Assembly: GCF_900473965.1 (NCBI RefSeq)
Contig: NZ_UCNJ01000028.1
Location: 1 to 64,000, forward strand
Direction: 5' to 3'
DNA: 64,000 bases
Origin: Synechococcus sp. UW179A
GTDB lineage: Bacteria; Cyanobacteriota; Cyanobacteriia; PCC-6307; Cyanobiaceae
The translations under genes and the position numbers were made by a program. Each line of letters begins with the position of its first letter. Position 1 is the stretch's first letter. The notes beneath the pieces were generated by a model. That model did not search any database and was not told the DNA's origin. It saw nothing but the letters and a program-made list of their open reading frames with translations. Shown here piece after piece: positions 9,288 to 18,416 of the stretch.

Positions 9288-9458
9288 ATGACCCAGGTCA
9301 CGGTCGGCGAAAACGAAGGCATCGAATCGGCGTTGCGTCGCTTCAAGCGTCAGGTCTCCAAAGCTGGAATCTTCGCTGACCTCAAGCGTCTGCGTCACCA
9401 CGAAACACCAATCGAGAAGTACAAGCGCAAGGCTCAGCAGCGTCGCCGCCGTCGCTGA
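9288..9458 (+). CDS. rpsU: Ribosomal protein bS21
   Basis: A 56-aa basic protein ([20 protein letters not shown]...KAQQRRRRR) with the S21 signature: E-x-x-E-x-A-L-R-R-F-K, then a helical middle ([13 protein letters not shown]) and an arginine-rich tail. It binds the 30S platform near the 3' end of 16S rRNA. A 10-bp stem hairpin (9466-9498) follows the stop. Confidence 0.95.
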   Translation: MTQVTVGENEGIESALRRFKRQVSKAGIFADLKRLRHHETPIEKYKRKAQQRRRRR

Positions 9459-9465
9459 AGAAGCC

Positions 9466-9498
9466 CACCCGATGAGTTCTCAAACGGTTCATTGGGTG
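9466..9498 (+). terminator. Hairpin behind rpsU, possible terminator
   Basis: CACCCGATGA and TCATTGGGTG form a 10-bp stem (one G-T pair) with a 13-base loop. There is no T-run behind it, so it may be a processing or attenuating hairpin rather than a classical terminator. Confidence 0.4.
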
Positions 9499-9608
9499 AT
9501 TGGGGGAGTTTGAGAGTTCTTGGGAAAGGACTAAAAACCCGTATTTCGGCCTGTTGGCTTCCTCAGCGCTCCTGTCGAGACTGAACTCAGAGATGAGGAA
9601 TCAACACA

Positions 9609-9752
9609 ATGGGTCGCTCAATCAATGCATTCCGCTCCTGGATGGTGGAAACGCTTACCCATGCCATGGGAAATCCCAGAGAGGAGAAGATGACCATTCC
9701 TCCGGCCATTGGCCCACAGCCCTATCGGGATGATCCCAGGTCAGCTCGATGA
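9609..9752 (+). CDS. Small conserved-type protein (47 aa), function unknown
   Basis: This frame encodes MGRSINAFRSWMVETLTHAM and ends in IPPAIGPQPYRDDPRSAR. The C-terminal P-P-x-I/V-G-x-Q-P-Y pattern is one I associate with small cyanobacterial proteins of unknown function. A purine-rich stretch (AGATGAGGAA) precedes the start. It lies between rpsU and the convergent comM gene. No domain is recognisable. Confidence 0.5.
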   Translation: MGRSINAFRSWMVETLTHAMGNPREEKMTIPPAIGPQPYRDDPRSAR

Positions 9753-9783
9753 CAAGTTGAGACTGATGGTGCATGGTTTCTGG

Positions 9784-11334
9784 TCAGCTCCATGGCTCTG
9801 CAACATCAAAAGCTCTGAAACAAAGGGCAGAGGCCAGATTCTCAAGGGTCACCTGGTCATTGGCATGGAGGTCTGCCACTGTCCTGGCAACGCGCAGCAG
9901 ACGCAGTCCGCTGCGCATGCTCAAACGTCGTGCGCGGATCACCTCCTCCCAATGGCTGATGGTTTCTGCCCCAAGCCGTCCATGACGCTGTAAGCCTTCG
10001 GCACTGAGTTCCCGATTGGTCACGCCATCTGGATTGCGCTGACGCATCCGCACCCGGGCGCGATGGATTGAGGCAGCGCTAAACGTCGGATCCTGTTGAG
10101 CAGAGTCTTCAGCCATGCTTTGTCGCAAACTGTTGGGTTCCGCTGGTTCGAGTTTCAACTGAAGATCCAGCCGGTCGAGCAGTGGTCCTGACAGACGCCC
10201 CCAGTAACGCCGACGTTTCAGCTCACTGCAGATGCAGCGGCGATCGCCTGACCAGCCGCATGGACAGGGATTGGCGGCAGCGACCAGGGTCACTTGGCTG
10301 GGGAAACGACAGCTGAGCCTTGCTCGACTCAGCCAGATCTCACCCTCTTCAAGCGGTTGGCGCAGCTGGTCGAGCACCGATCTGGGGAATTCGGTTAGTT
10401 CATCCAGGAAAAGCACTCCACCGTGGGCGAGGCTGAGTTCTCCTGGTCGGGGATTGGCACCTCCTCCAAGCAAGGCGACTGCTGTTGCGCTGTGGTGTGG
10501 GCTTCGAAAGGGGCGTTGCCTGATCAGCTGGCCTTTCCCACGGATGAGTCCGGCAATCGAATGCAGGCGGGTGATGTCCAGGGCTTCCTTCCTATCCAGA
10601 GGAGGAAGCAGAGATGGCAACTGATGGGCCAGAACGGTCTTGCCACATCCAGGTGGACCCACCAGCAGCAGGTGGTGGCCGCCAGCAGCAGCGATGGCGA
10701 GTCCCTGACGGGCGAGATCTTGTCCAGGAAGGTGGAGAAGTCTGTTGGTTGCTGGAGGCGCTGGAGCGCTCTGCAGAATGGCTTCCTGTTCCGACTGTCT
10801 GCAGCGTTGAGGCGCTTCATCTCGGTCACTGTGAAGACGCTCCACGAGCTCTCGAAGCGTGGTGGCGCTGCGGATTGCCAGGTCCTTCACCAGCGAGGCC
10901 TCTGCTGCATCATCTGCCGATATGGCAAGGGCGCGGGCCTGTTGCTCAGCTGCCTGGCAGGCTATGGCCAAGATTCCGCGGCAGGGCCTGATGCTGCCAT
11001 CCAGTCCCAGCTCCCCGGCACACCAGAGTCCGTTGAGAACAGGTGCATCGAGTTGTCCACTCGCCACAAGCAAGGCCAGTGCGATGGGGAGGTCGAAGGC
11101 GGGACCTTCCTTGCGCAGGTCCGCAGGTGCCAGGTTCACCACCACCCGCACGAGAGGCCCGCGAAATCCACTGTTGCGTAGCGCGGCTCTCACACGTTCT
11201 CGCGACTCTTGGATGGCGGTATCCGGCAAGCCCACCAGCTGCAGGCCTGGTAATCCTGGCGCTAGATCCACCTCGACGGTCACAGGAATGGCGTCGAATC
11301 CGAGCAGGGATGCACTGAGGCAGCGTGCCAGCAT
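9784..11334 (-). CDS. comM: ComM/YifB-family Mg-chelatase-like AAA+ ATPase
   Basis: A 516-aa ATPase: an N-terminal Lon-like/ChlI domain (GFDAIPVTVEVDLAPGLPG, VVNLAPADLRKEG), then the AAA+ core with Walker A GPPGCGKTVLA and Walker B GGVLFLDELTEF, the C-P-C-G-W cysteine motif with a second CIC, and a C-terminal Mg_chelatase_C region. ComM helicases promote branch migration during natural transformation in other bacteria. I start at 11334 (MLARCLSASLLGFDA), the usual N-terminus; the frame is open to 11433 but that extension overlaps the divergent HIT gene. Confidence 0.92.
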   Translation of the reverse strand: MLARCLSASLLGFDAIPVTVEVDLAPGLPGLQLVGLPDTAIQESRERVRAALRNSGFRGPLVRVVVNLAPADLRKEGPAFDLPIALALLVASGQLDAPVLNGLWCAGELGLDGSIRPCRGILAIACQAAEQQARALAISADDAAEASLVKDLAIRSATTLRELVERLHSDRDEAPQRCRQSEQEAILQSAPAPPATNRLLHLPGQDLARQGLAIAAAGGHHLLLVGPPGCGKTVLAHQLPSLLPPLDRKEALDITRLHSIAGLIRGKGQLIRQRPFRSPHHSATAVALLGGGANPRPGELSLAHGGVLFLDELTEFPRSVLDQLRQPLEEGEIWLSRARLSCRFPSQVTLVAAANPCPCGWSGDRRCICSELKRRRYWGRLSGPLLDRLDLQLKLEPAEPNSLRQSMAEDSAQQDPTFSAASIHRARVRMRQRNPDGVTNRELSAEGLQRHGRLGAETISHWEEVIRARRLSMRSGLRLLRVARTVADLHANDQVTLENLASALCFRAFDVAEPWS

Positions 11335-11404
11335 TGGAATGATGAGTGGTGCATGGATCTGATGCCCTGCCTGTCCCATCACCTGCCCCCCCAGCACTAG
11401 TGCC

Positions 11405-11746
11405 ATGGCCGAGGACACAATCTTTTCCCGCATCTTGCGGGGTGAGATTCCCTGCGACGAGGTCTACAACGATGAGCAATGCCTCGCCTTTCGTGACATC
11501 GCTCCCCAGGCTCCAGTACATGTGTTGGTGATCCCGCGTGAACCGATCCCGAGCCTTCAGGACGTCGGCGAAGAGCATGCTGCTCTGCTGGGACATTTGC
11601 TCCTGATCGCAGCCAGAGTGGCTAAGCAGGAGGGATTGAAGGACTGGCGAACGGTGATCAACAGTGGTGCCGCTGCAGGTCAGACAGTGTTTCACCTGCA
11701 TGTGCATGTGATTGGAGGTCGTGCTCTGGATTGGCCCCCCGGTTAA
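11405..11746 (+). CDS. HIT-family protein (histidine triad nucleotide-binding)
   Basis: A 113-aa HINT-type nucleotide phosphoramidase. N-terminal DTIFSRILRGEIPCDEVY and the triad HLHVHVIGG near residue 98 are both diagnostic. Full length. It is divergent from comM and followed by an ABC transporter about 50 bases away. Confidence 0.95.
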   Translation: MAEDTIFSRILRGEIPCDEVYNDEQCLAFRDIAPQAPVHVLVIPREPIPSLQDVGEEHAALLGHLLLIAARVAKQEGLKDWRTVINSGAAAGQTVFHLHVHVIGGRALDWPPG

Positions 11747-11782
11747 CCAACCGCCCAAAGCAACCTGTCGCCAGAATGATCA

Positions 11783-11789
11783 GAGGTGG
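11783..11789 (+). promoter_or_regulatory. Ribosome-binding site deciding the ABC transporter start
   Basis: GAGGTGG lies 8 bases before the ATG at 11798 and favours it over the in-frame GTG at 11786, which overlaps this site. Confidence 0.5.
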
Positions 11790-11797
11790 TTGATTTC

Positions 11798-14089
11798 ATG
11801 GCGTCCCTGCAGTCGTTTCGGGCCCAGCTGACGAGGCTGCGCAGGCTCTCTCAGCCGTATTTTCTGCCTTACACCGAGAGCAATGCCTGGCAGTTTGCAT
11901 TACTGCTGCTGTCGTTGCTGTTTTGCGTTGCTGCAACGGTTCTGGGCCTCGTCTCAGGCCTGATGGCATTTTTGGGAGCCGTCTGGCCTCAGCTCACCTC
12001 CCAATATCTCGGTGGTGTGCAGGGGGCGATCACGTCGCTGTGGTCAAGGCCAATCATCGAGATCCTGTCATGGGGACAGCTCTTCCTTTTCATTTACCCG
12101 GTCGCGCTGCTCATCGCTCTTATTTCCCAGGAGCGGATTGGTCGAGGATTTCCAGTTAAGGCCTGGTTGTATTCCCCGAGCATTCTTTTGGCATGGGGTA
12201 TTACGGCACTGTTCACCGTCTCTACTGTTTTTGGGCTGTTGGGATGGCTGGCCCCGACTGCGGTCACAGCGTCTTTCTCGGGGGTGGTGAATCCCCTGAC
12301 ACAAATTTGGTCAAGCTCGATCGAGTCCATTTCTCCCTGGATGAACAGCCTCGGGTTGGGTCTGCTCTGTTGGGGCCAGTTCATTCTTCTTCTGTTTGCA
12401 TTAGGGCTCGGCTGTTTTATTACCTTTCGCTCGCGTTTGCGTCAGCGACGCTGGATCCCCTGGCTGATGCTCGGGGTAATCATTCTGATGCTGCTGTCTG
12501 TGAATGGAATCAATGCCGGCATCACCTTTATTGCCCGTGATTTAACCAACGCGCTGATTGCACGGAATCCAGAAGCCAGTTATCGCAATCTCTGGGTCTA
12601 TGGCGTCTGCTTTATGGCGGCGCTGCCAATCCGCACCCTTCAGTATTACCTGACGGCCAAGCTGAGTTTGGTCTGGAGGGACTGGCTCACCCAGAGTTTG
12701 ATCTCTGATTACCTCAAAGATCGAGCTTATTACATTCTGAATCCCAACGAAGGTTCAGGTGGTGATGTTGACAACCCTGATCAACGAATGGCCGATGACA
12801 CCAAGGACTTCACGATTGAAGCATTGAGATTCACGCTGGATATTTTTGATTCGATTCTTAGTTTTTCTCTCAATATTGCCATTCTATGGAGTATCAGCGG
12901 CGAGCTAACAGTGGCTTTGTTGGCTTATGCGGGGGTGATGTCGGCCCTGATGATTTTCGCGGGACGAAAGCTTGTGGCGATCAATACCAATCAATTGCGA
13001 TATGAGGCCGATTTTCGCTACGGCCTTGTGCACATTCGGAATAACGCTGAATCGATTGCCTTTTATTCCGGGGAGCCTGAGGAGTCGAGAGAAGTGGGTC
13101 AAAGATTGGGCACCGTGATCAAGAATTACGACCTTTTGATTATCTGGCAGGCTCTTTTGAAGATGGTGCAGCGATCGGGAATTTATGGAAGTAATTTTAT
13201 CCCTTACTTGATTTTGCTCGCTCCAATCCTGGCGGGAAAAATGGATTACGGAAGTTTTGCTCAGGCGAATGTCGCCTACTCGCTGGTCGAAGGTTCTCTA
13301 TTTTTCATTATTTACAACATCGAGTCTTTGGCTCGTTTCTCGGCTTCGGTTGGTCGTCTCGAGGGTTTCCAATCAAACATTTCCCATGTTGATCGTGATG
13401 AATACACCGACTTCTTCTCAGAGGTCACTCCGGCCAATTCAATTGTGCTCAAAGGTGCCGCTGTGAAGACCCCTTTTGCCGATCGTCTGCTGACTGAGAA
13501 TCTGAATCTGAGCATCTCCAGCGGTCAGCGTCTGCTTGTGGTGGGACCATCCGGATGTGGCAAAACGTCTTTACTGCGTGTGATCAGCGGCCTTTGGGCC
13601 TCCCCCACCGGACAGGTTTCGACACCGGCAACTGGCGATCTGCTGTTCATTCCTCAGCGTCCATACATGACCCTGGGTTCACTGCGTGAACAGCTCTGCT
13701 ACCCCCTTGATTGCGATCGCTTTAGCGATGAGCACCTTCAGGCCGTTCTTAAAGAAGTGCAGCTTCAGTCGGTGCTTGATCGCTACCCATCCTTCGATGT
13801 GAAGCAGGATTGGCCAAGGCTGCTTTCGTTGGGCGAGCAGCAAAGGCTCGCGTTTGCTCGTTTGTTGCTGAATGCTCCCAAAGTCGTTGTGCTGGATGAG
13901 GCCACTAGTGCTTTGGATGTTGGTACAGAGCGCTACCTCTACCAACTGCTGGTGGAGAGAGAGATGGCGGTCGTCAGTGTGGGGCACCGGCCCACACTGC
14001 GTGAGTTCCACGACACGGTTCTCGAGCTTGATGGCGAGGGAGGATGGCGTCTTCTCCCTGCGGCAAGCTATGAATTCGGCCGCGTTTGA
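11798..14089 (+). CDS. SbmA/BacA-like ABC transporter (fused permease-ATPase)
   Basis: A 763-aa half-transporter: an extended membrane domain with about eight hydrophobic segments in the first 470 residues, including the NPDQRMADDTKDF block typical of the SbmA/BacA/YddA/ABCD class, then an ATPase domain with Walker A VVGPSGCGKTS, Q-loop IPQRPYM, signature LSLGEQQRLAFAR and Walker B VVVLDEATSALD. The first two membrane segments and the long loop before the SbmA-like core are an N-terminal extension. Relatives move peptides, vitamin B12 or acyl-CoA-like substrates; the substrate here is unknown. The start codon of a Hli protein follows after 6 bases. Confidence 0.87.
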   Translation: MASLQSFRAQLTRLRRLSQPYFLPYTESNAWQFALLLLSLLFCVAATVLGLVSGLMAFLGAVWPQLTSQYLGGVQGAITSLWSRPIIEILSWGQLFLFIYPVALLIALISQERIGRGFPVKAWLYSPSILLAWGITALFTVSTVFGLLGWLAPTAVTASFSGVVNPLTQIWSSSIESISPWMNSLGLGLLCWGQFILLLFALGLGCFITFRSRLRQRRWIPWLMLGVIILMLLSVNGINAGITFIARDLTNALIARNPEASYRNLWVYGVCFMAALPIRTLQYYLTAKLSLVWRDWLTQSLISDYLKDRAYYILNPNEGSGGDVDNPDQRMADDTKDFTIEALRFTLDIFDSILSFSLNIAILWSISGELTVALLAYAGVMSALMIFAGRKLVAINTNQLRYEADFRYGLVHIRNNAESIAFYSGEPEESREVGQRLGTVIKNYDLLIIWQALLKMVQRSGIYGSNFIPYLILLAPILAGKMDYGSFAQANVAYSLVEGSLFFIIYNIESLARFSASVGRLEGFQSNISHVDRDEYTDFFSEVTPANSIVLKGAAVKTPFADRLLTENLNLSISSGQRLLVVGPSGCGKTSLLRVISGLWASPTGQVSTPATGDLLFIPQRPYMTLGSLREQLCYPLDCDRFSDEHLQAVLKEVQLQSVLDRYPSFDVKQDWPRLLSLGEQQRLAFARLLLNAPKVVVLDEATSALDVGTERYLYQLLVEREMAVVSVGHRPTLREFHDTVLELDGEGGWRLLPAASYEFGRV

Positions 14090-14095
14090 TCCCCG

Positions 14096-14305
14096 ATGAC
14101 TTCCGAGACCGACTCAGCGAAGCCGCCTGAGGCTCCCCTCGACCAGACACCCTCCGCTACTACAAGTGATGTTCCTGCGTTCGGATGGAGCGGCTATGCG
14201 GAGCGCGTCAATGGTCGTTTCGCCATGATCGGCTTTCTTTCAGTGCTGCTTGTGGAAACACTGAGCCACGACACCTTCCTGCACTGGTCTGGTCTGGTGC
14301 CCTGA
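14096..14305 (+). CDS. hli: High-light-inducible protein (Hli/SCP)
   Basis: A 69-aa thylakoid protein with one chlorophyll-binding helix: E-R-V-N-G-R-F-A-M-I-G-F matches the ELIP/Hli motif ExxNGRxAMxGF. The N-terminal 30 residues are hydrophilic and Pro/Thr-rich. Family members bind chlorophyll and carotenoid and protect photosystems under excess light. It starts 6 bases behind the ABC transporter, so the two may share a transcript. Confidence 0.9.
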   Translation: MTSETDSAKPPEAPLDQTPSATTSDVPAFGWSGYAERVNGRFAMIGFLSVLLVETLSHDTFLHWSGLVP

Positions 14306-14319
14306 GTGGTCCTCGCTGA

Positions 14320-14808
14320 TCAAGGTAGTCGGATCAGATCCACGTCCCATCGCCCCTGGCGGCTCACCTGCACCGCCAGCAGTCGCCCTGATCCATCCAG
14401 GCTGACCTCTCTGGGGACTCCGGCAGGTTCTATGGGTAAGCGTTGAAGCATTCCCACACCACGGCGATAGAGCATCAGTTCCGTGCGTCCATCACGGCTG
14501 CGGATCAGGGCAATGCGATTGCCATCAGCGCTCACGCTGACACTGATTGGCTGGGCATCCGCCTGATTAATGCCAGGCAGCGGCACAGGCTGACCATTGC
14601 GCAGATTCACAAGCTCGACCCGTTCCCGACCGTTGCGACTGGCGATCGATGCCAACCAGCGGTTGCCCATGGAAGGCCATCGCCTGCTTTCAGCACTGCG
14701 CTGCAGTGCGCTGCTGATGCCCTGCTCAGGACGCAGGCCTGATGGACCACAGCCCATCAGGCAAAGTCCAAGCAGTAATGCGGTGATTTGTGGCCATTGA
14801 GTTGTCAT
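14320..14808 (-). CDS. TolB-like beta-propeller lipoprotein, second copy
   Basis: A 162-aa exported protein with a lipoprotein signal (LLLGLCLMGCGPSG; Cys20 would be lipidated). The mature part contains TolB/WD40-like repeats: RWLASIASRNGRERVELVNL, SVSADGNRIALIRSRDGRTEL and DGSGRLLAVQVSRQGRWDVDLI. It is a paralogue of the gene directly upstream, whose stop overlaps this start by four bases (ATGA). Each copy holds only about three blades, too few for a closed propeller, so they might pair. Function unknown. Confidence 0.75.
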   Translation of the reverse strand: MTTQWPQITALLLGLCLMGCGPSGLRPEQGISSALQRSAESRRWPSMGNRWLASIASRNGRERVELVNLRNGQPVPLPGINQADAQPISVSVSADGNRIALIRSRDGRTELMLYRRGVGMLQRLPIEPAGVPREVSLDGSGRLLAVQVSRQGRWDVDLIRLP

Positions 14809-15332
14809 GGCTGAGGCTCCGCCGCAGTTGACCTGCGCAGGCCGCCGGGTCGATCTGGTTCGAGCAGGCCGCTCAGATCAAGTAGTTCAACCTGCCAACG
14901 CCCACGATCGGCGGTCTGTACTGCCAGCTGATGCCCATCCGGTGAGAGGCTTACTCGGACTGGAGAACGACCTGAGGGAAGACGTAGCGGATGGGCTCGG
15001 CCATTGAGTCGGTCTTCGATCAGAACAAGCCTTCGGTTGCCGCGCTGAACAATCACGGCCAGATAGCGACCATTCCAGCTCAGGGAGGGAGAGCTGTGGG
15101 GCTGTTGCCGGTTCAGATGGCGCAGGGGCAGGCGACCACCTCCACGCAGGTCTTTCAACTGCACGGTGGGTCTGCCGCGCTGGTCAACAATCATGGCCAG
15201 CTTGCTGCCGTCTCCACTGAGGGCGGGCTCCTGCTGCTGCTCAGGCAGAAGCGATCTGGGAGCTCGCTGGGTTCTGCCGCTGCACCCGGCCATCAATAGG
15301 CCAATTAGCAGCAGCGTACGGAAGCGGATCAG
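14805..15332 (-). CDS. TolB-like beta-propeller lipoprotein, first copy; probable CTG start
   Basis: Contains the same three-repeat layout as its downstream neighbour (LSGDGSKLAMIVDQRGRPTV, LSWNGRYLAVIVQRGNR, LSPDGHQLAVQTADRGRWQV). The first conventional start in frame, TTG at 15296, would cut the protein at MMAGC and leave no signal sequence. Extending to a CTG at 15332 gives MIRFRTLLLIGLLMAGC, a complete lipoprotein signal with lipobox. That CTG overlaps the ycf66 stop (CTGA), the same geometry as the ATGA overlap with the next gene. I therefore infer a CTG start. The protein is then 175 aa. Confidence 0.65.
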   Translation of the reverse strand: MIRFRTLLLIGLLMAGCSGRTQRAPRSLLPEQQQEPALSGDGSKLAMIVDQRGRPTVQLKDLRGGGRLPLRHLNRQQPHSSPSLSWNGRYLAVIVQRGNRRLVLIEDRLNGRAHPLRLPSGRSPVRVSLSPDGHQLAVQTADRGRWQVELLDLSGLLEPDRPGGLRRSTAAEPQP

Positions 15333-16276
15333 TCGTCGAAGCGGGAGCTGTTATCCCGTGGACGCGAACTACGGGGAGGGGTTCGCCCAGAATCTTGGGA
15401 ACGCGTGTTGGGCGGGGACTCCTGGCCAGGTTGACGTTTGCTCGGGCTGTAGGCCGCATCTTCAGCAGCCTGGCGGAATGGCGTTCCTTGAGGAACTCCC
15501 GGCGGAGTTGCAGCTGCGGACCGATTGATAAAGGGAGAGCGGGACACGGCTTCCGGTGAGTCGTCGGTTGGACGCGGGGAGGTCATTGACGGGGACCCAG
15601 TGCGTGAAGAAGCAGCGCTGGGTCTGCTGCCGCGTCGTTGATCCTCACGCTGATTGCGGCGATCCCCGAAGCTGGGACCAGAGGCTGGGCGATCGTCGTC
15701 TCGATTGCCGAAGCGAGCCATGCGGCGATCCTGTTCACTGTCCTGCCTCCAGCTGGAGGGTTCTTCAGGGCGGCCGCGTCGTCGACTGGCGGCTTGTTCG
15801 GGAATGGCTGCTCTGGAACTTCGGCGCGGGCGATAGAGGTCGTCTTCCTGTCCTTCATTGCGGTCGAATTCTTGCCCTGCAAAACGGCGTCTCAGCGGCT
15901 GAGGTTCGTCGAAGCTTTCGTAGGAGTCGTCGTATCCGCCACGCATCCCTGGGGCTTGTCCCCTGGCAGGAGGCTCGTCATCGAAATAGGCCGAGCGCCG
16001 AGCCTGCTCTGCTGAGATTCCTCGCAGGCGGACGCTTTCATAGGCGAAAAAGACCGTTGTGCCGGCTAGCAGAAATTGTCCGAACTGGAGAATCGGATCG
16101 AGTCTCCAGCCCTGGAAGAAGAGGATTCCGCCGCACAGCAGGCCGATGGCTGCAAAAAAAACGTCGTAATCGCGGGCGAGGGCAGGCTTGAAGCTGCGCA
16201 TGAAGTACAGCATCGCGCCGCCAACGGCCAGCACGATGCCAACGATGCTGGCCCAATTAAGACTGGCGTTAACCAC
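15329..16276 (-). CDS. ycf66: Ycf66-family membrane protein with long charged tail
   Basis: The first 95 residues match Ycf66, a protein of cyanobacteria and some plastids: three hydrophobic segments and the block SVRLRGISAEQARRSAYFDDE. Residues from about 100 to 315 are low complexity, rich in Arg, Ser, Pro, Asp and Gln, and likely disordered. Function is unknown; location is membrane, probably thylakoid. GTG start at 16276. It heads a tight three-gene operon with the two TolB-like lipoproteins. Confidence 0.85.
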   Translation of the reverse strand: MVNASLNWASIVGIVLAVGGAMLYFMRSFKPALARDYDVFFAAIGLLCGGILFFQGWRLDPILQFGQFLLAGTTVFFAYESVRLRGISAEQARRSAYFDDEPPARGQAPGMRGGYDDSYESFDEPQPLRRRFAGQEFDRNEGQEDDLYRPRRSSRAAIPEQAASRRRGRPEEPSSWRQDSEQDRRMARFGNRDDDRPASGPSFGDRRNQREDQRRGSRPSAASSRTGSPSMTSPRPTDDSPEAVSRSPFINRSAAATPPGVPQGTPFRQAAEDAAYSPSKRQPGQESPPNTRSQDSGRTPPRSSRPRDNSSRFDD

Positions 16277-16357
16277 GATTAGGACCTCGAAGTGCGTTCA
16301 CCAGTTTCTTTGTAACCGGGAACAGTTGATTCAAGTTTACGAAGCGCGCCAGGCCCT

Positions 16358-16480
16358 TCAGAGTTTTCGGTCCACCTGGTCGGTTTGGCTGAACAGGAAT
16401 AGAGCGATGGAAGCTGGCACAACCACGATCACGGCACCCGCGACCAGGCTGAGAAGGAAATTGGTGAGGGAGGGAGTCAT
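16358..16480 (-). CDS. psbX: Photosystem II protein PsbX
   Basis: A 40-aa single-helix protein starting MTPSLTNFLLSLVAGA and ending in FSQTDQVDRKL. Length, the N-terminal TPSL-x-N-F and the C-terminal S-Q-x-D-x-V-x-R fit PsbX, which sits at the edge of photosystem II near the Q(B) site. The frame is open further upstream (to 16645) but the ATG at 16480 gives the family length. Confidence 0.9.
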   Translation of the reverse strand: MTPSLTNFLLSLVAGAVIVVVPASIALFLFSQTDQVDRKL

Positions 16481-16569
16481 AGCGATCGGGCCGGAACCAA
16501 ACCCTGGATGCAAGGCAAGAGCGATCTTAGGGATCGTTGGCGACTTTCTACGATGCTGATCCCGTTGCT

Positions 16570-16899
16570 TTGAGCTTTGTGACGCCGACCCTGCTTCAGG
16601 TTCTGCCGACAGTGCATCTGATCTTGGGTCTGCTGCTGGCTGCATGGAGCCTGATGTTTCTGATGCGGATCGTGCTCACTTGGTACCCGAAGGTTGACTC
16701 CAAATCAGGGGTCTGGGCTCTGGTGATCTGGCTTACGGAGCCTGTTCTGGCTCTCACTCGCCGTGTTGTGGCACCGATTGGCGGAGTGGATGTCACGCCG
16801 GTCATCTGGCTTGGTTTGGTCAGCCTCGCGCGTGAGCTGTTGGTTGGTCAGCAGGGTGTGCTTTCACAGATCCTGATGCGTTCCCAAGCCATCGCTTAA
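16570..16899 (+). CDS. YggT-family membrane protein
   Basis: Two hydrophobic hairpins and the repeated family motifs RIVLTWYP and LTEPVLALTRRVVAPIGGVDVTPVIW identify YggT (CCB3/YlmG). Homologues act in thylakoid and envelope membrane organisation, cytochrome b6 haem attachment in plastids, and nucleoid or division-site distribution; the exact role here is unknown. I use the TTG at 16570 (about 109 aa), since residues encoded upstream are not conserved in the family; 16537 is the longest option. Confidence 0.85.
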   Translation: MSFVTPTLLQVLPTVHLILGLLLAAWSLMFLMRIVLTWYPKVDSKSGVWALVIWLTEPVLALTRRVVAPIGGVDVTPVIWLGLVSLARELLVGQQGVLSQILMRSQAIA

Positions 16900-16921
16900 A
16901 CGGCGAGCGTCCGTGAATAGC

Positions 16922-18268
16922 TCAGGGGAGCATTTCCTGCTCGACGAATTTTGTGTGGACGTCGCCGTTGATGAATTCCGGCCGCTCAATCATCTCCAGG
17001 TGGAAGTCGACCGTTGTGGGGATCCCAGTGACGGCGCATTCATTGAGGGCACGCTTCATGCGTGACAATGCATGTGTGCGGTCGGTTCCCCAAACGATCA
17101 GTTTCCCGATCAGAGAGTCGTAAAAGGGTGGTATGTCGTAACCGGTGTACACGTGACTGTCGACGCGAACTCCAGGACCTCCGGGGGGAAGCCATCCGGT
17201 GATCCGTCCTGGAGCTGGGCGGAAGTTGTGGCGTGCGTCCTCTGCATTGATGCGGCACTCAATCGCATGACCACGCAACTGAATATCTTTCTGAAGAACG
17301 CTGATCGGCTCGCCTCCCGCGATGCGCAGTTGCTCAGTGATCAGGTCAACGCCGGTGACCATCTCAGTGACAGGGTGTTCCACCTGGATGCGGGTGTTCA
17401 TCTCCATGAAATAAAACCCGCCACTGCGGTCTAGTAGGAACTCGACCGTGCCGGCGCCCTCGTAATCGATACTGCGCGCTGCAGCCACAGCCGCTTCGCC
17501 CATGCGTCGGCGCAGCTCAGGGTCCAGAGCAGGGCTGGGCGCCTCTTCCAGCAGTTTCTGGTGGCGGCGCTGAATGGAGCAGTCCCGTTCACCGAGGTGA
17601 ACGACGTTGCCATGGCGATCGGCCAACACCTGTACTTCAACGTGACGCGGGCGGTCGATGAATTTCTCCATGTACAACCCAGGATTGCCGAACGCAGCCT
17701 CTGCCTCTCCCTGTGCTGCCTTGAAGAGAGTGTCGAGCTGATCAGGGCTCTGAACGAGGCGCATGCCCCGGCCACCCCCACCGGCCGTGGCCTTGATCAT
17801 GACCGGGTAGCCCATGCTGGCTGCCAGCTCAGCCGCTTCCTTGGTTCCTGAAAGCAGCCCTTCGCTGCCGGGAACGGTGGGAACCCCCACCGATTGCATG
17901 GTTGTTTTGGCGGTGGACTTATCACCCATCGAGCGGATCGCGTGGGGCGATGGTCCGACAAAGGTGAGGCCATGGTCGCCGCACATTTCTGCGAACTTGT
18001 CGTTTTCAGCTAGAAATCCGTAGCCGGGATGGATGGCGTCAACGCCCCTTGACGTGGCTGCCGCAAGAATGTTGGGAACGTTCAGATAGCTGCGGTTGCT
18101 GGGTCCTTCGCCCACACAGACCGCCTCATCGGCCAGCTGTACGTGGAGGGCGTTGCGATCAACGGTGCTGTAAACCGCCACCGTGGCGATTCCCATCTCC
18201 CGGCAGCTTCTCAGAATTCTGAGAGCAATTTCGCCGCGGTTGGCGATCAGCACCTTGCCGATGGGCAT
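16922..18268 (-). CDS. accC: Biotin carboxylase, acetyl-CoA carboxylase subunit
   Basis: Carboxylates biotin on AccB using ATP and bicarbonate, the first step of fatty acid synthesis. The 448-aa protein begins [20 protein letters not shown], has the ATP-grasp glycine loop [34 protein letters not shown], and the catalytic block [14 protein letters not shown]. The biotin carboxyl-carrier domain is absent, as expected for the multi-subunit enzyme. ATG start at 18268 gives the standard N-terminus. Confidence 0.97.
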   Translation of the reverse strand: MPIGKVLIANRGEIALRILRSCREMGIATVAVYSTVDRNALHVQLADEAVCVGEGPSNRSYLNVPNILAAATSRGVDAIHPGYGFLAENDKFAEMCGDHGLTFVGPSPHAIRSMGDKSTAKTTMQSVGVPTVPGSEGLLSGTKEAAELAASMGYPVMIKATAGGGGRGMRLVQSPDQLDTLFKAAQGEAEAAFGNPGLYMEKFIDRPRHVEVQVLADRHGNVVHLGERDCSIQRRHQKLLEEAPSPALDPELRRRMGEAAVAAARSIDYEGAGTVEFLLDRSGGFYFMEMNTRIQVEHPVTEMVTGVDLITEQLRIAGGEPISVLQKDIQLRGHAIECRINAEDARHNFRPAPGRITGWLPPGGPGVRVDSHVYTGYDIPPFYDSLIGKLIVWGTDRTHALSRMKRALNECAVTGIPTTVDFHLEMIERPEFINGDVHTKFVEQEMLP

Positions 18269-18416
18269 CCCGCAGATTCCAGGCCAGGGCGGATCGTATC
18301 AGTGTCCGTGCATGGGAGTTCATCGGCTTCCTGCAGCGTCTGCGGGCAGGGCAATAAAGGGCACCCCAGCCGGTATGATCGATCCCCGGTGAAGCCCGAA
18401 GGGCTGAATCAACCAC

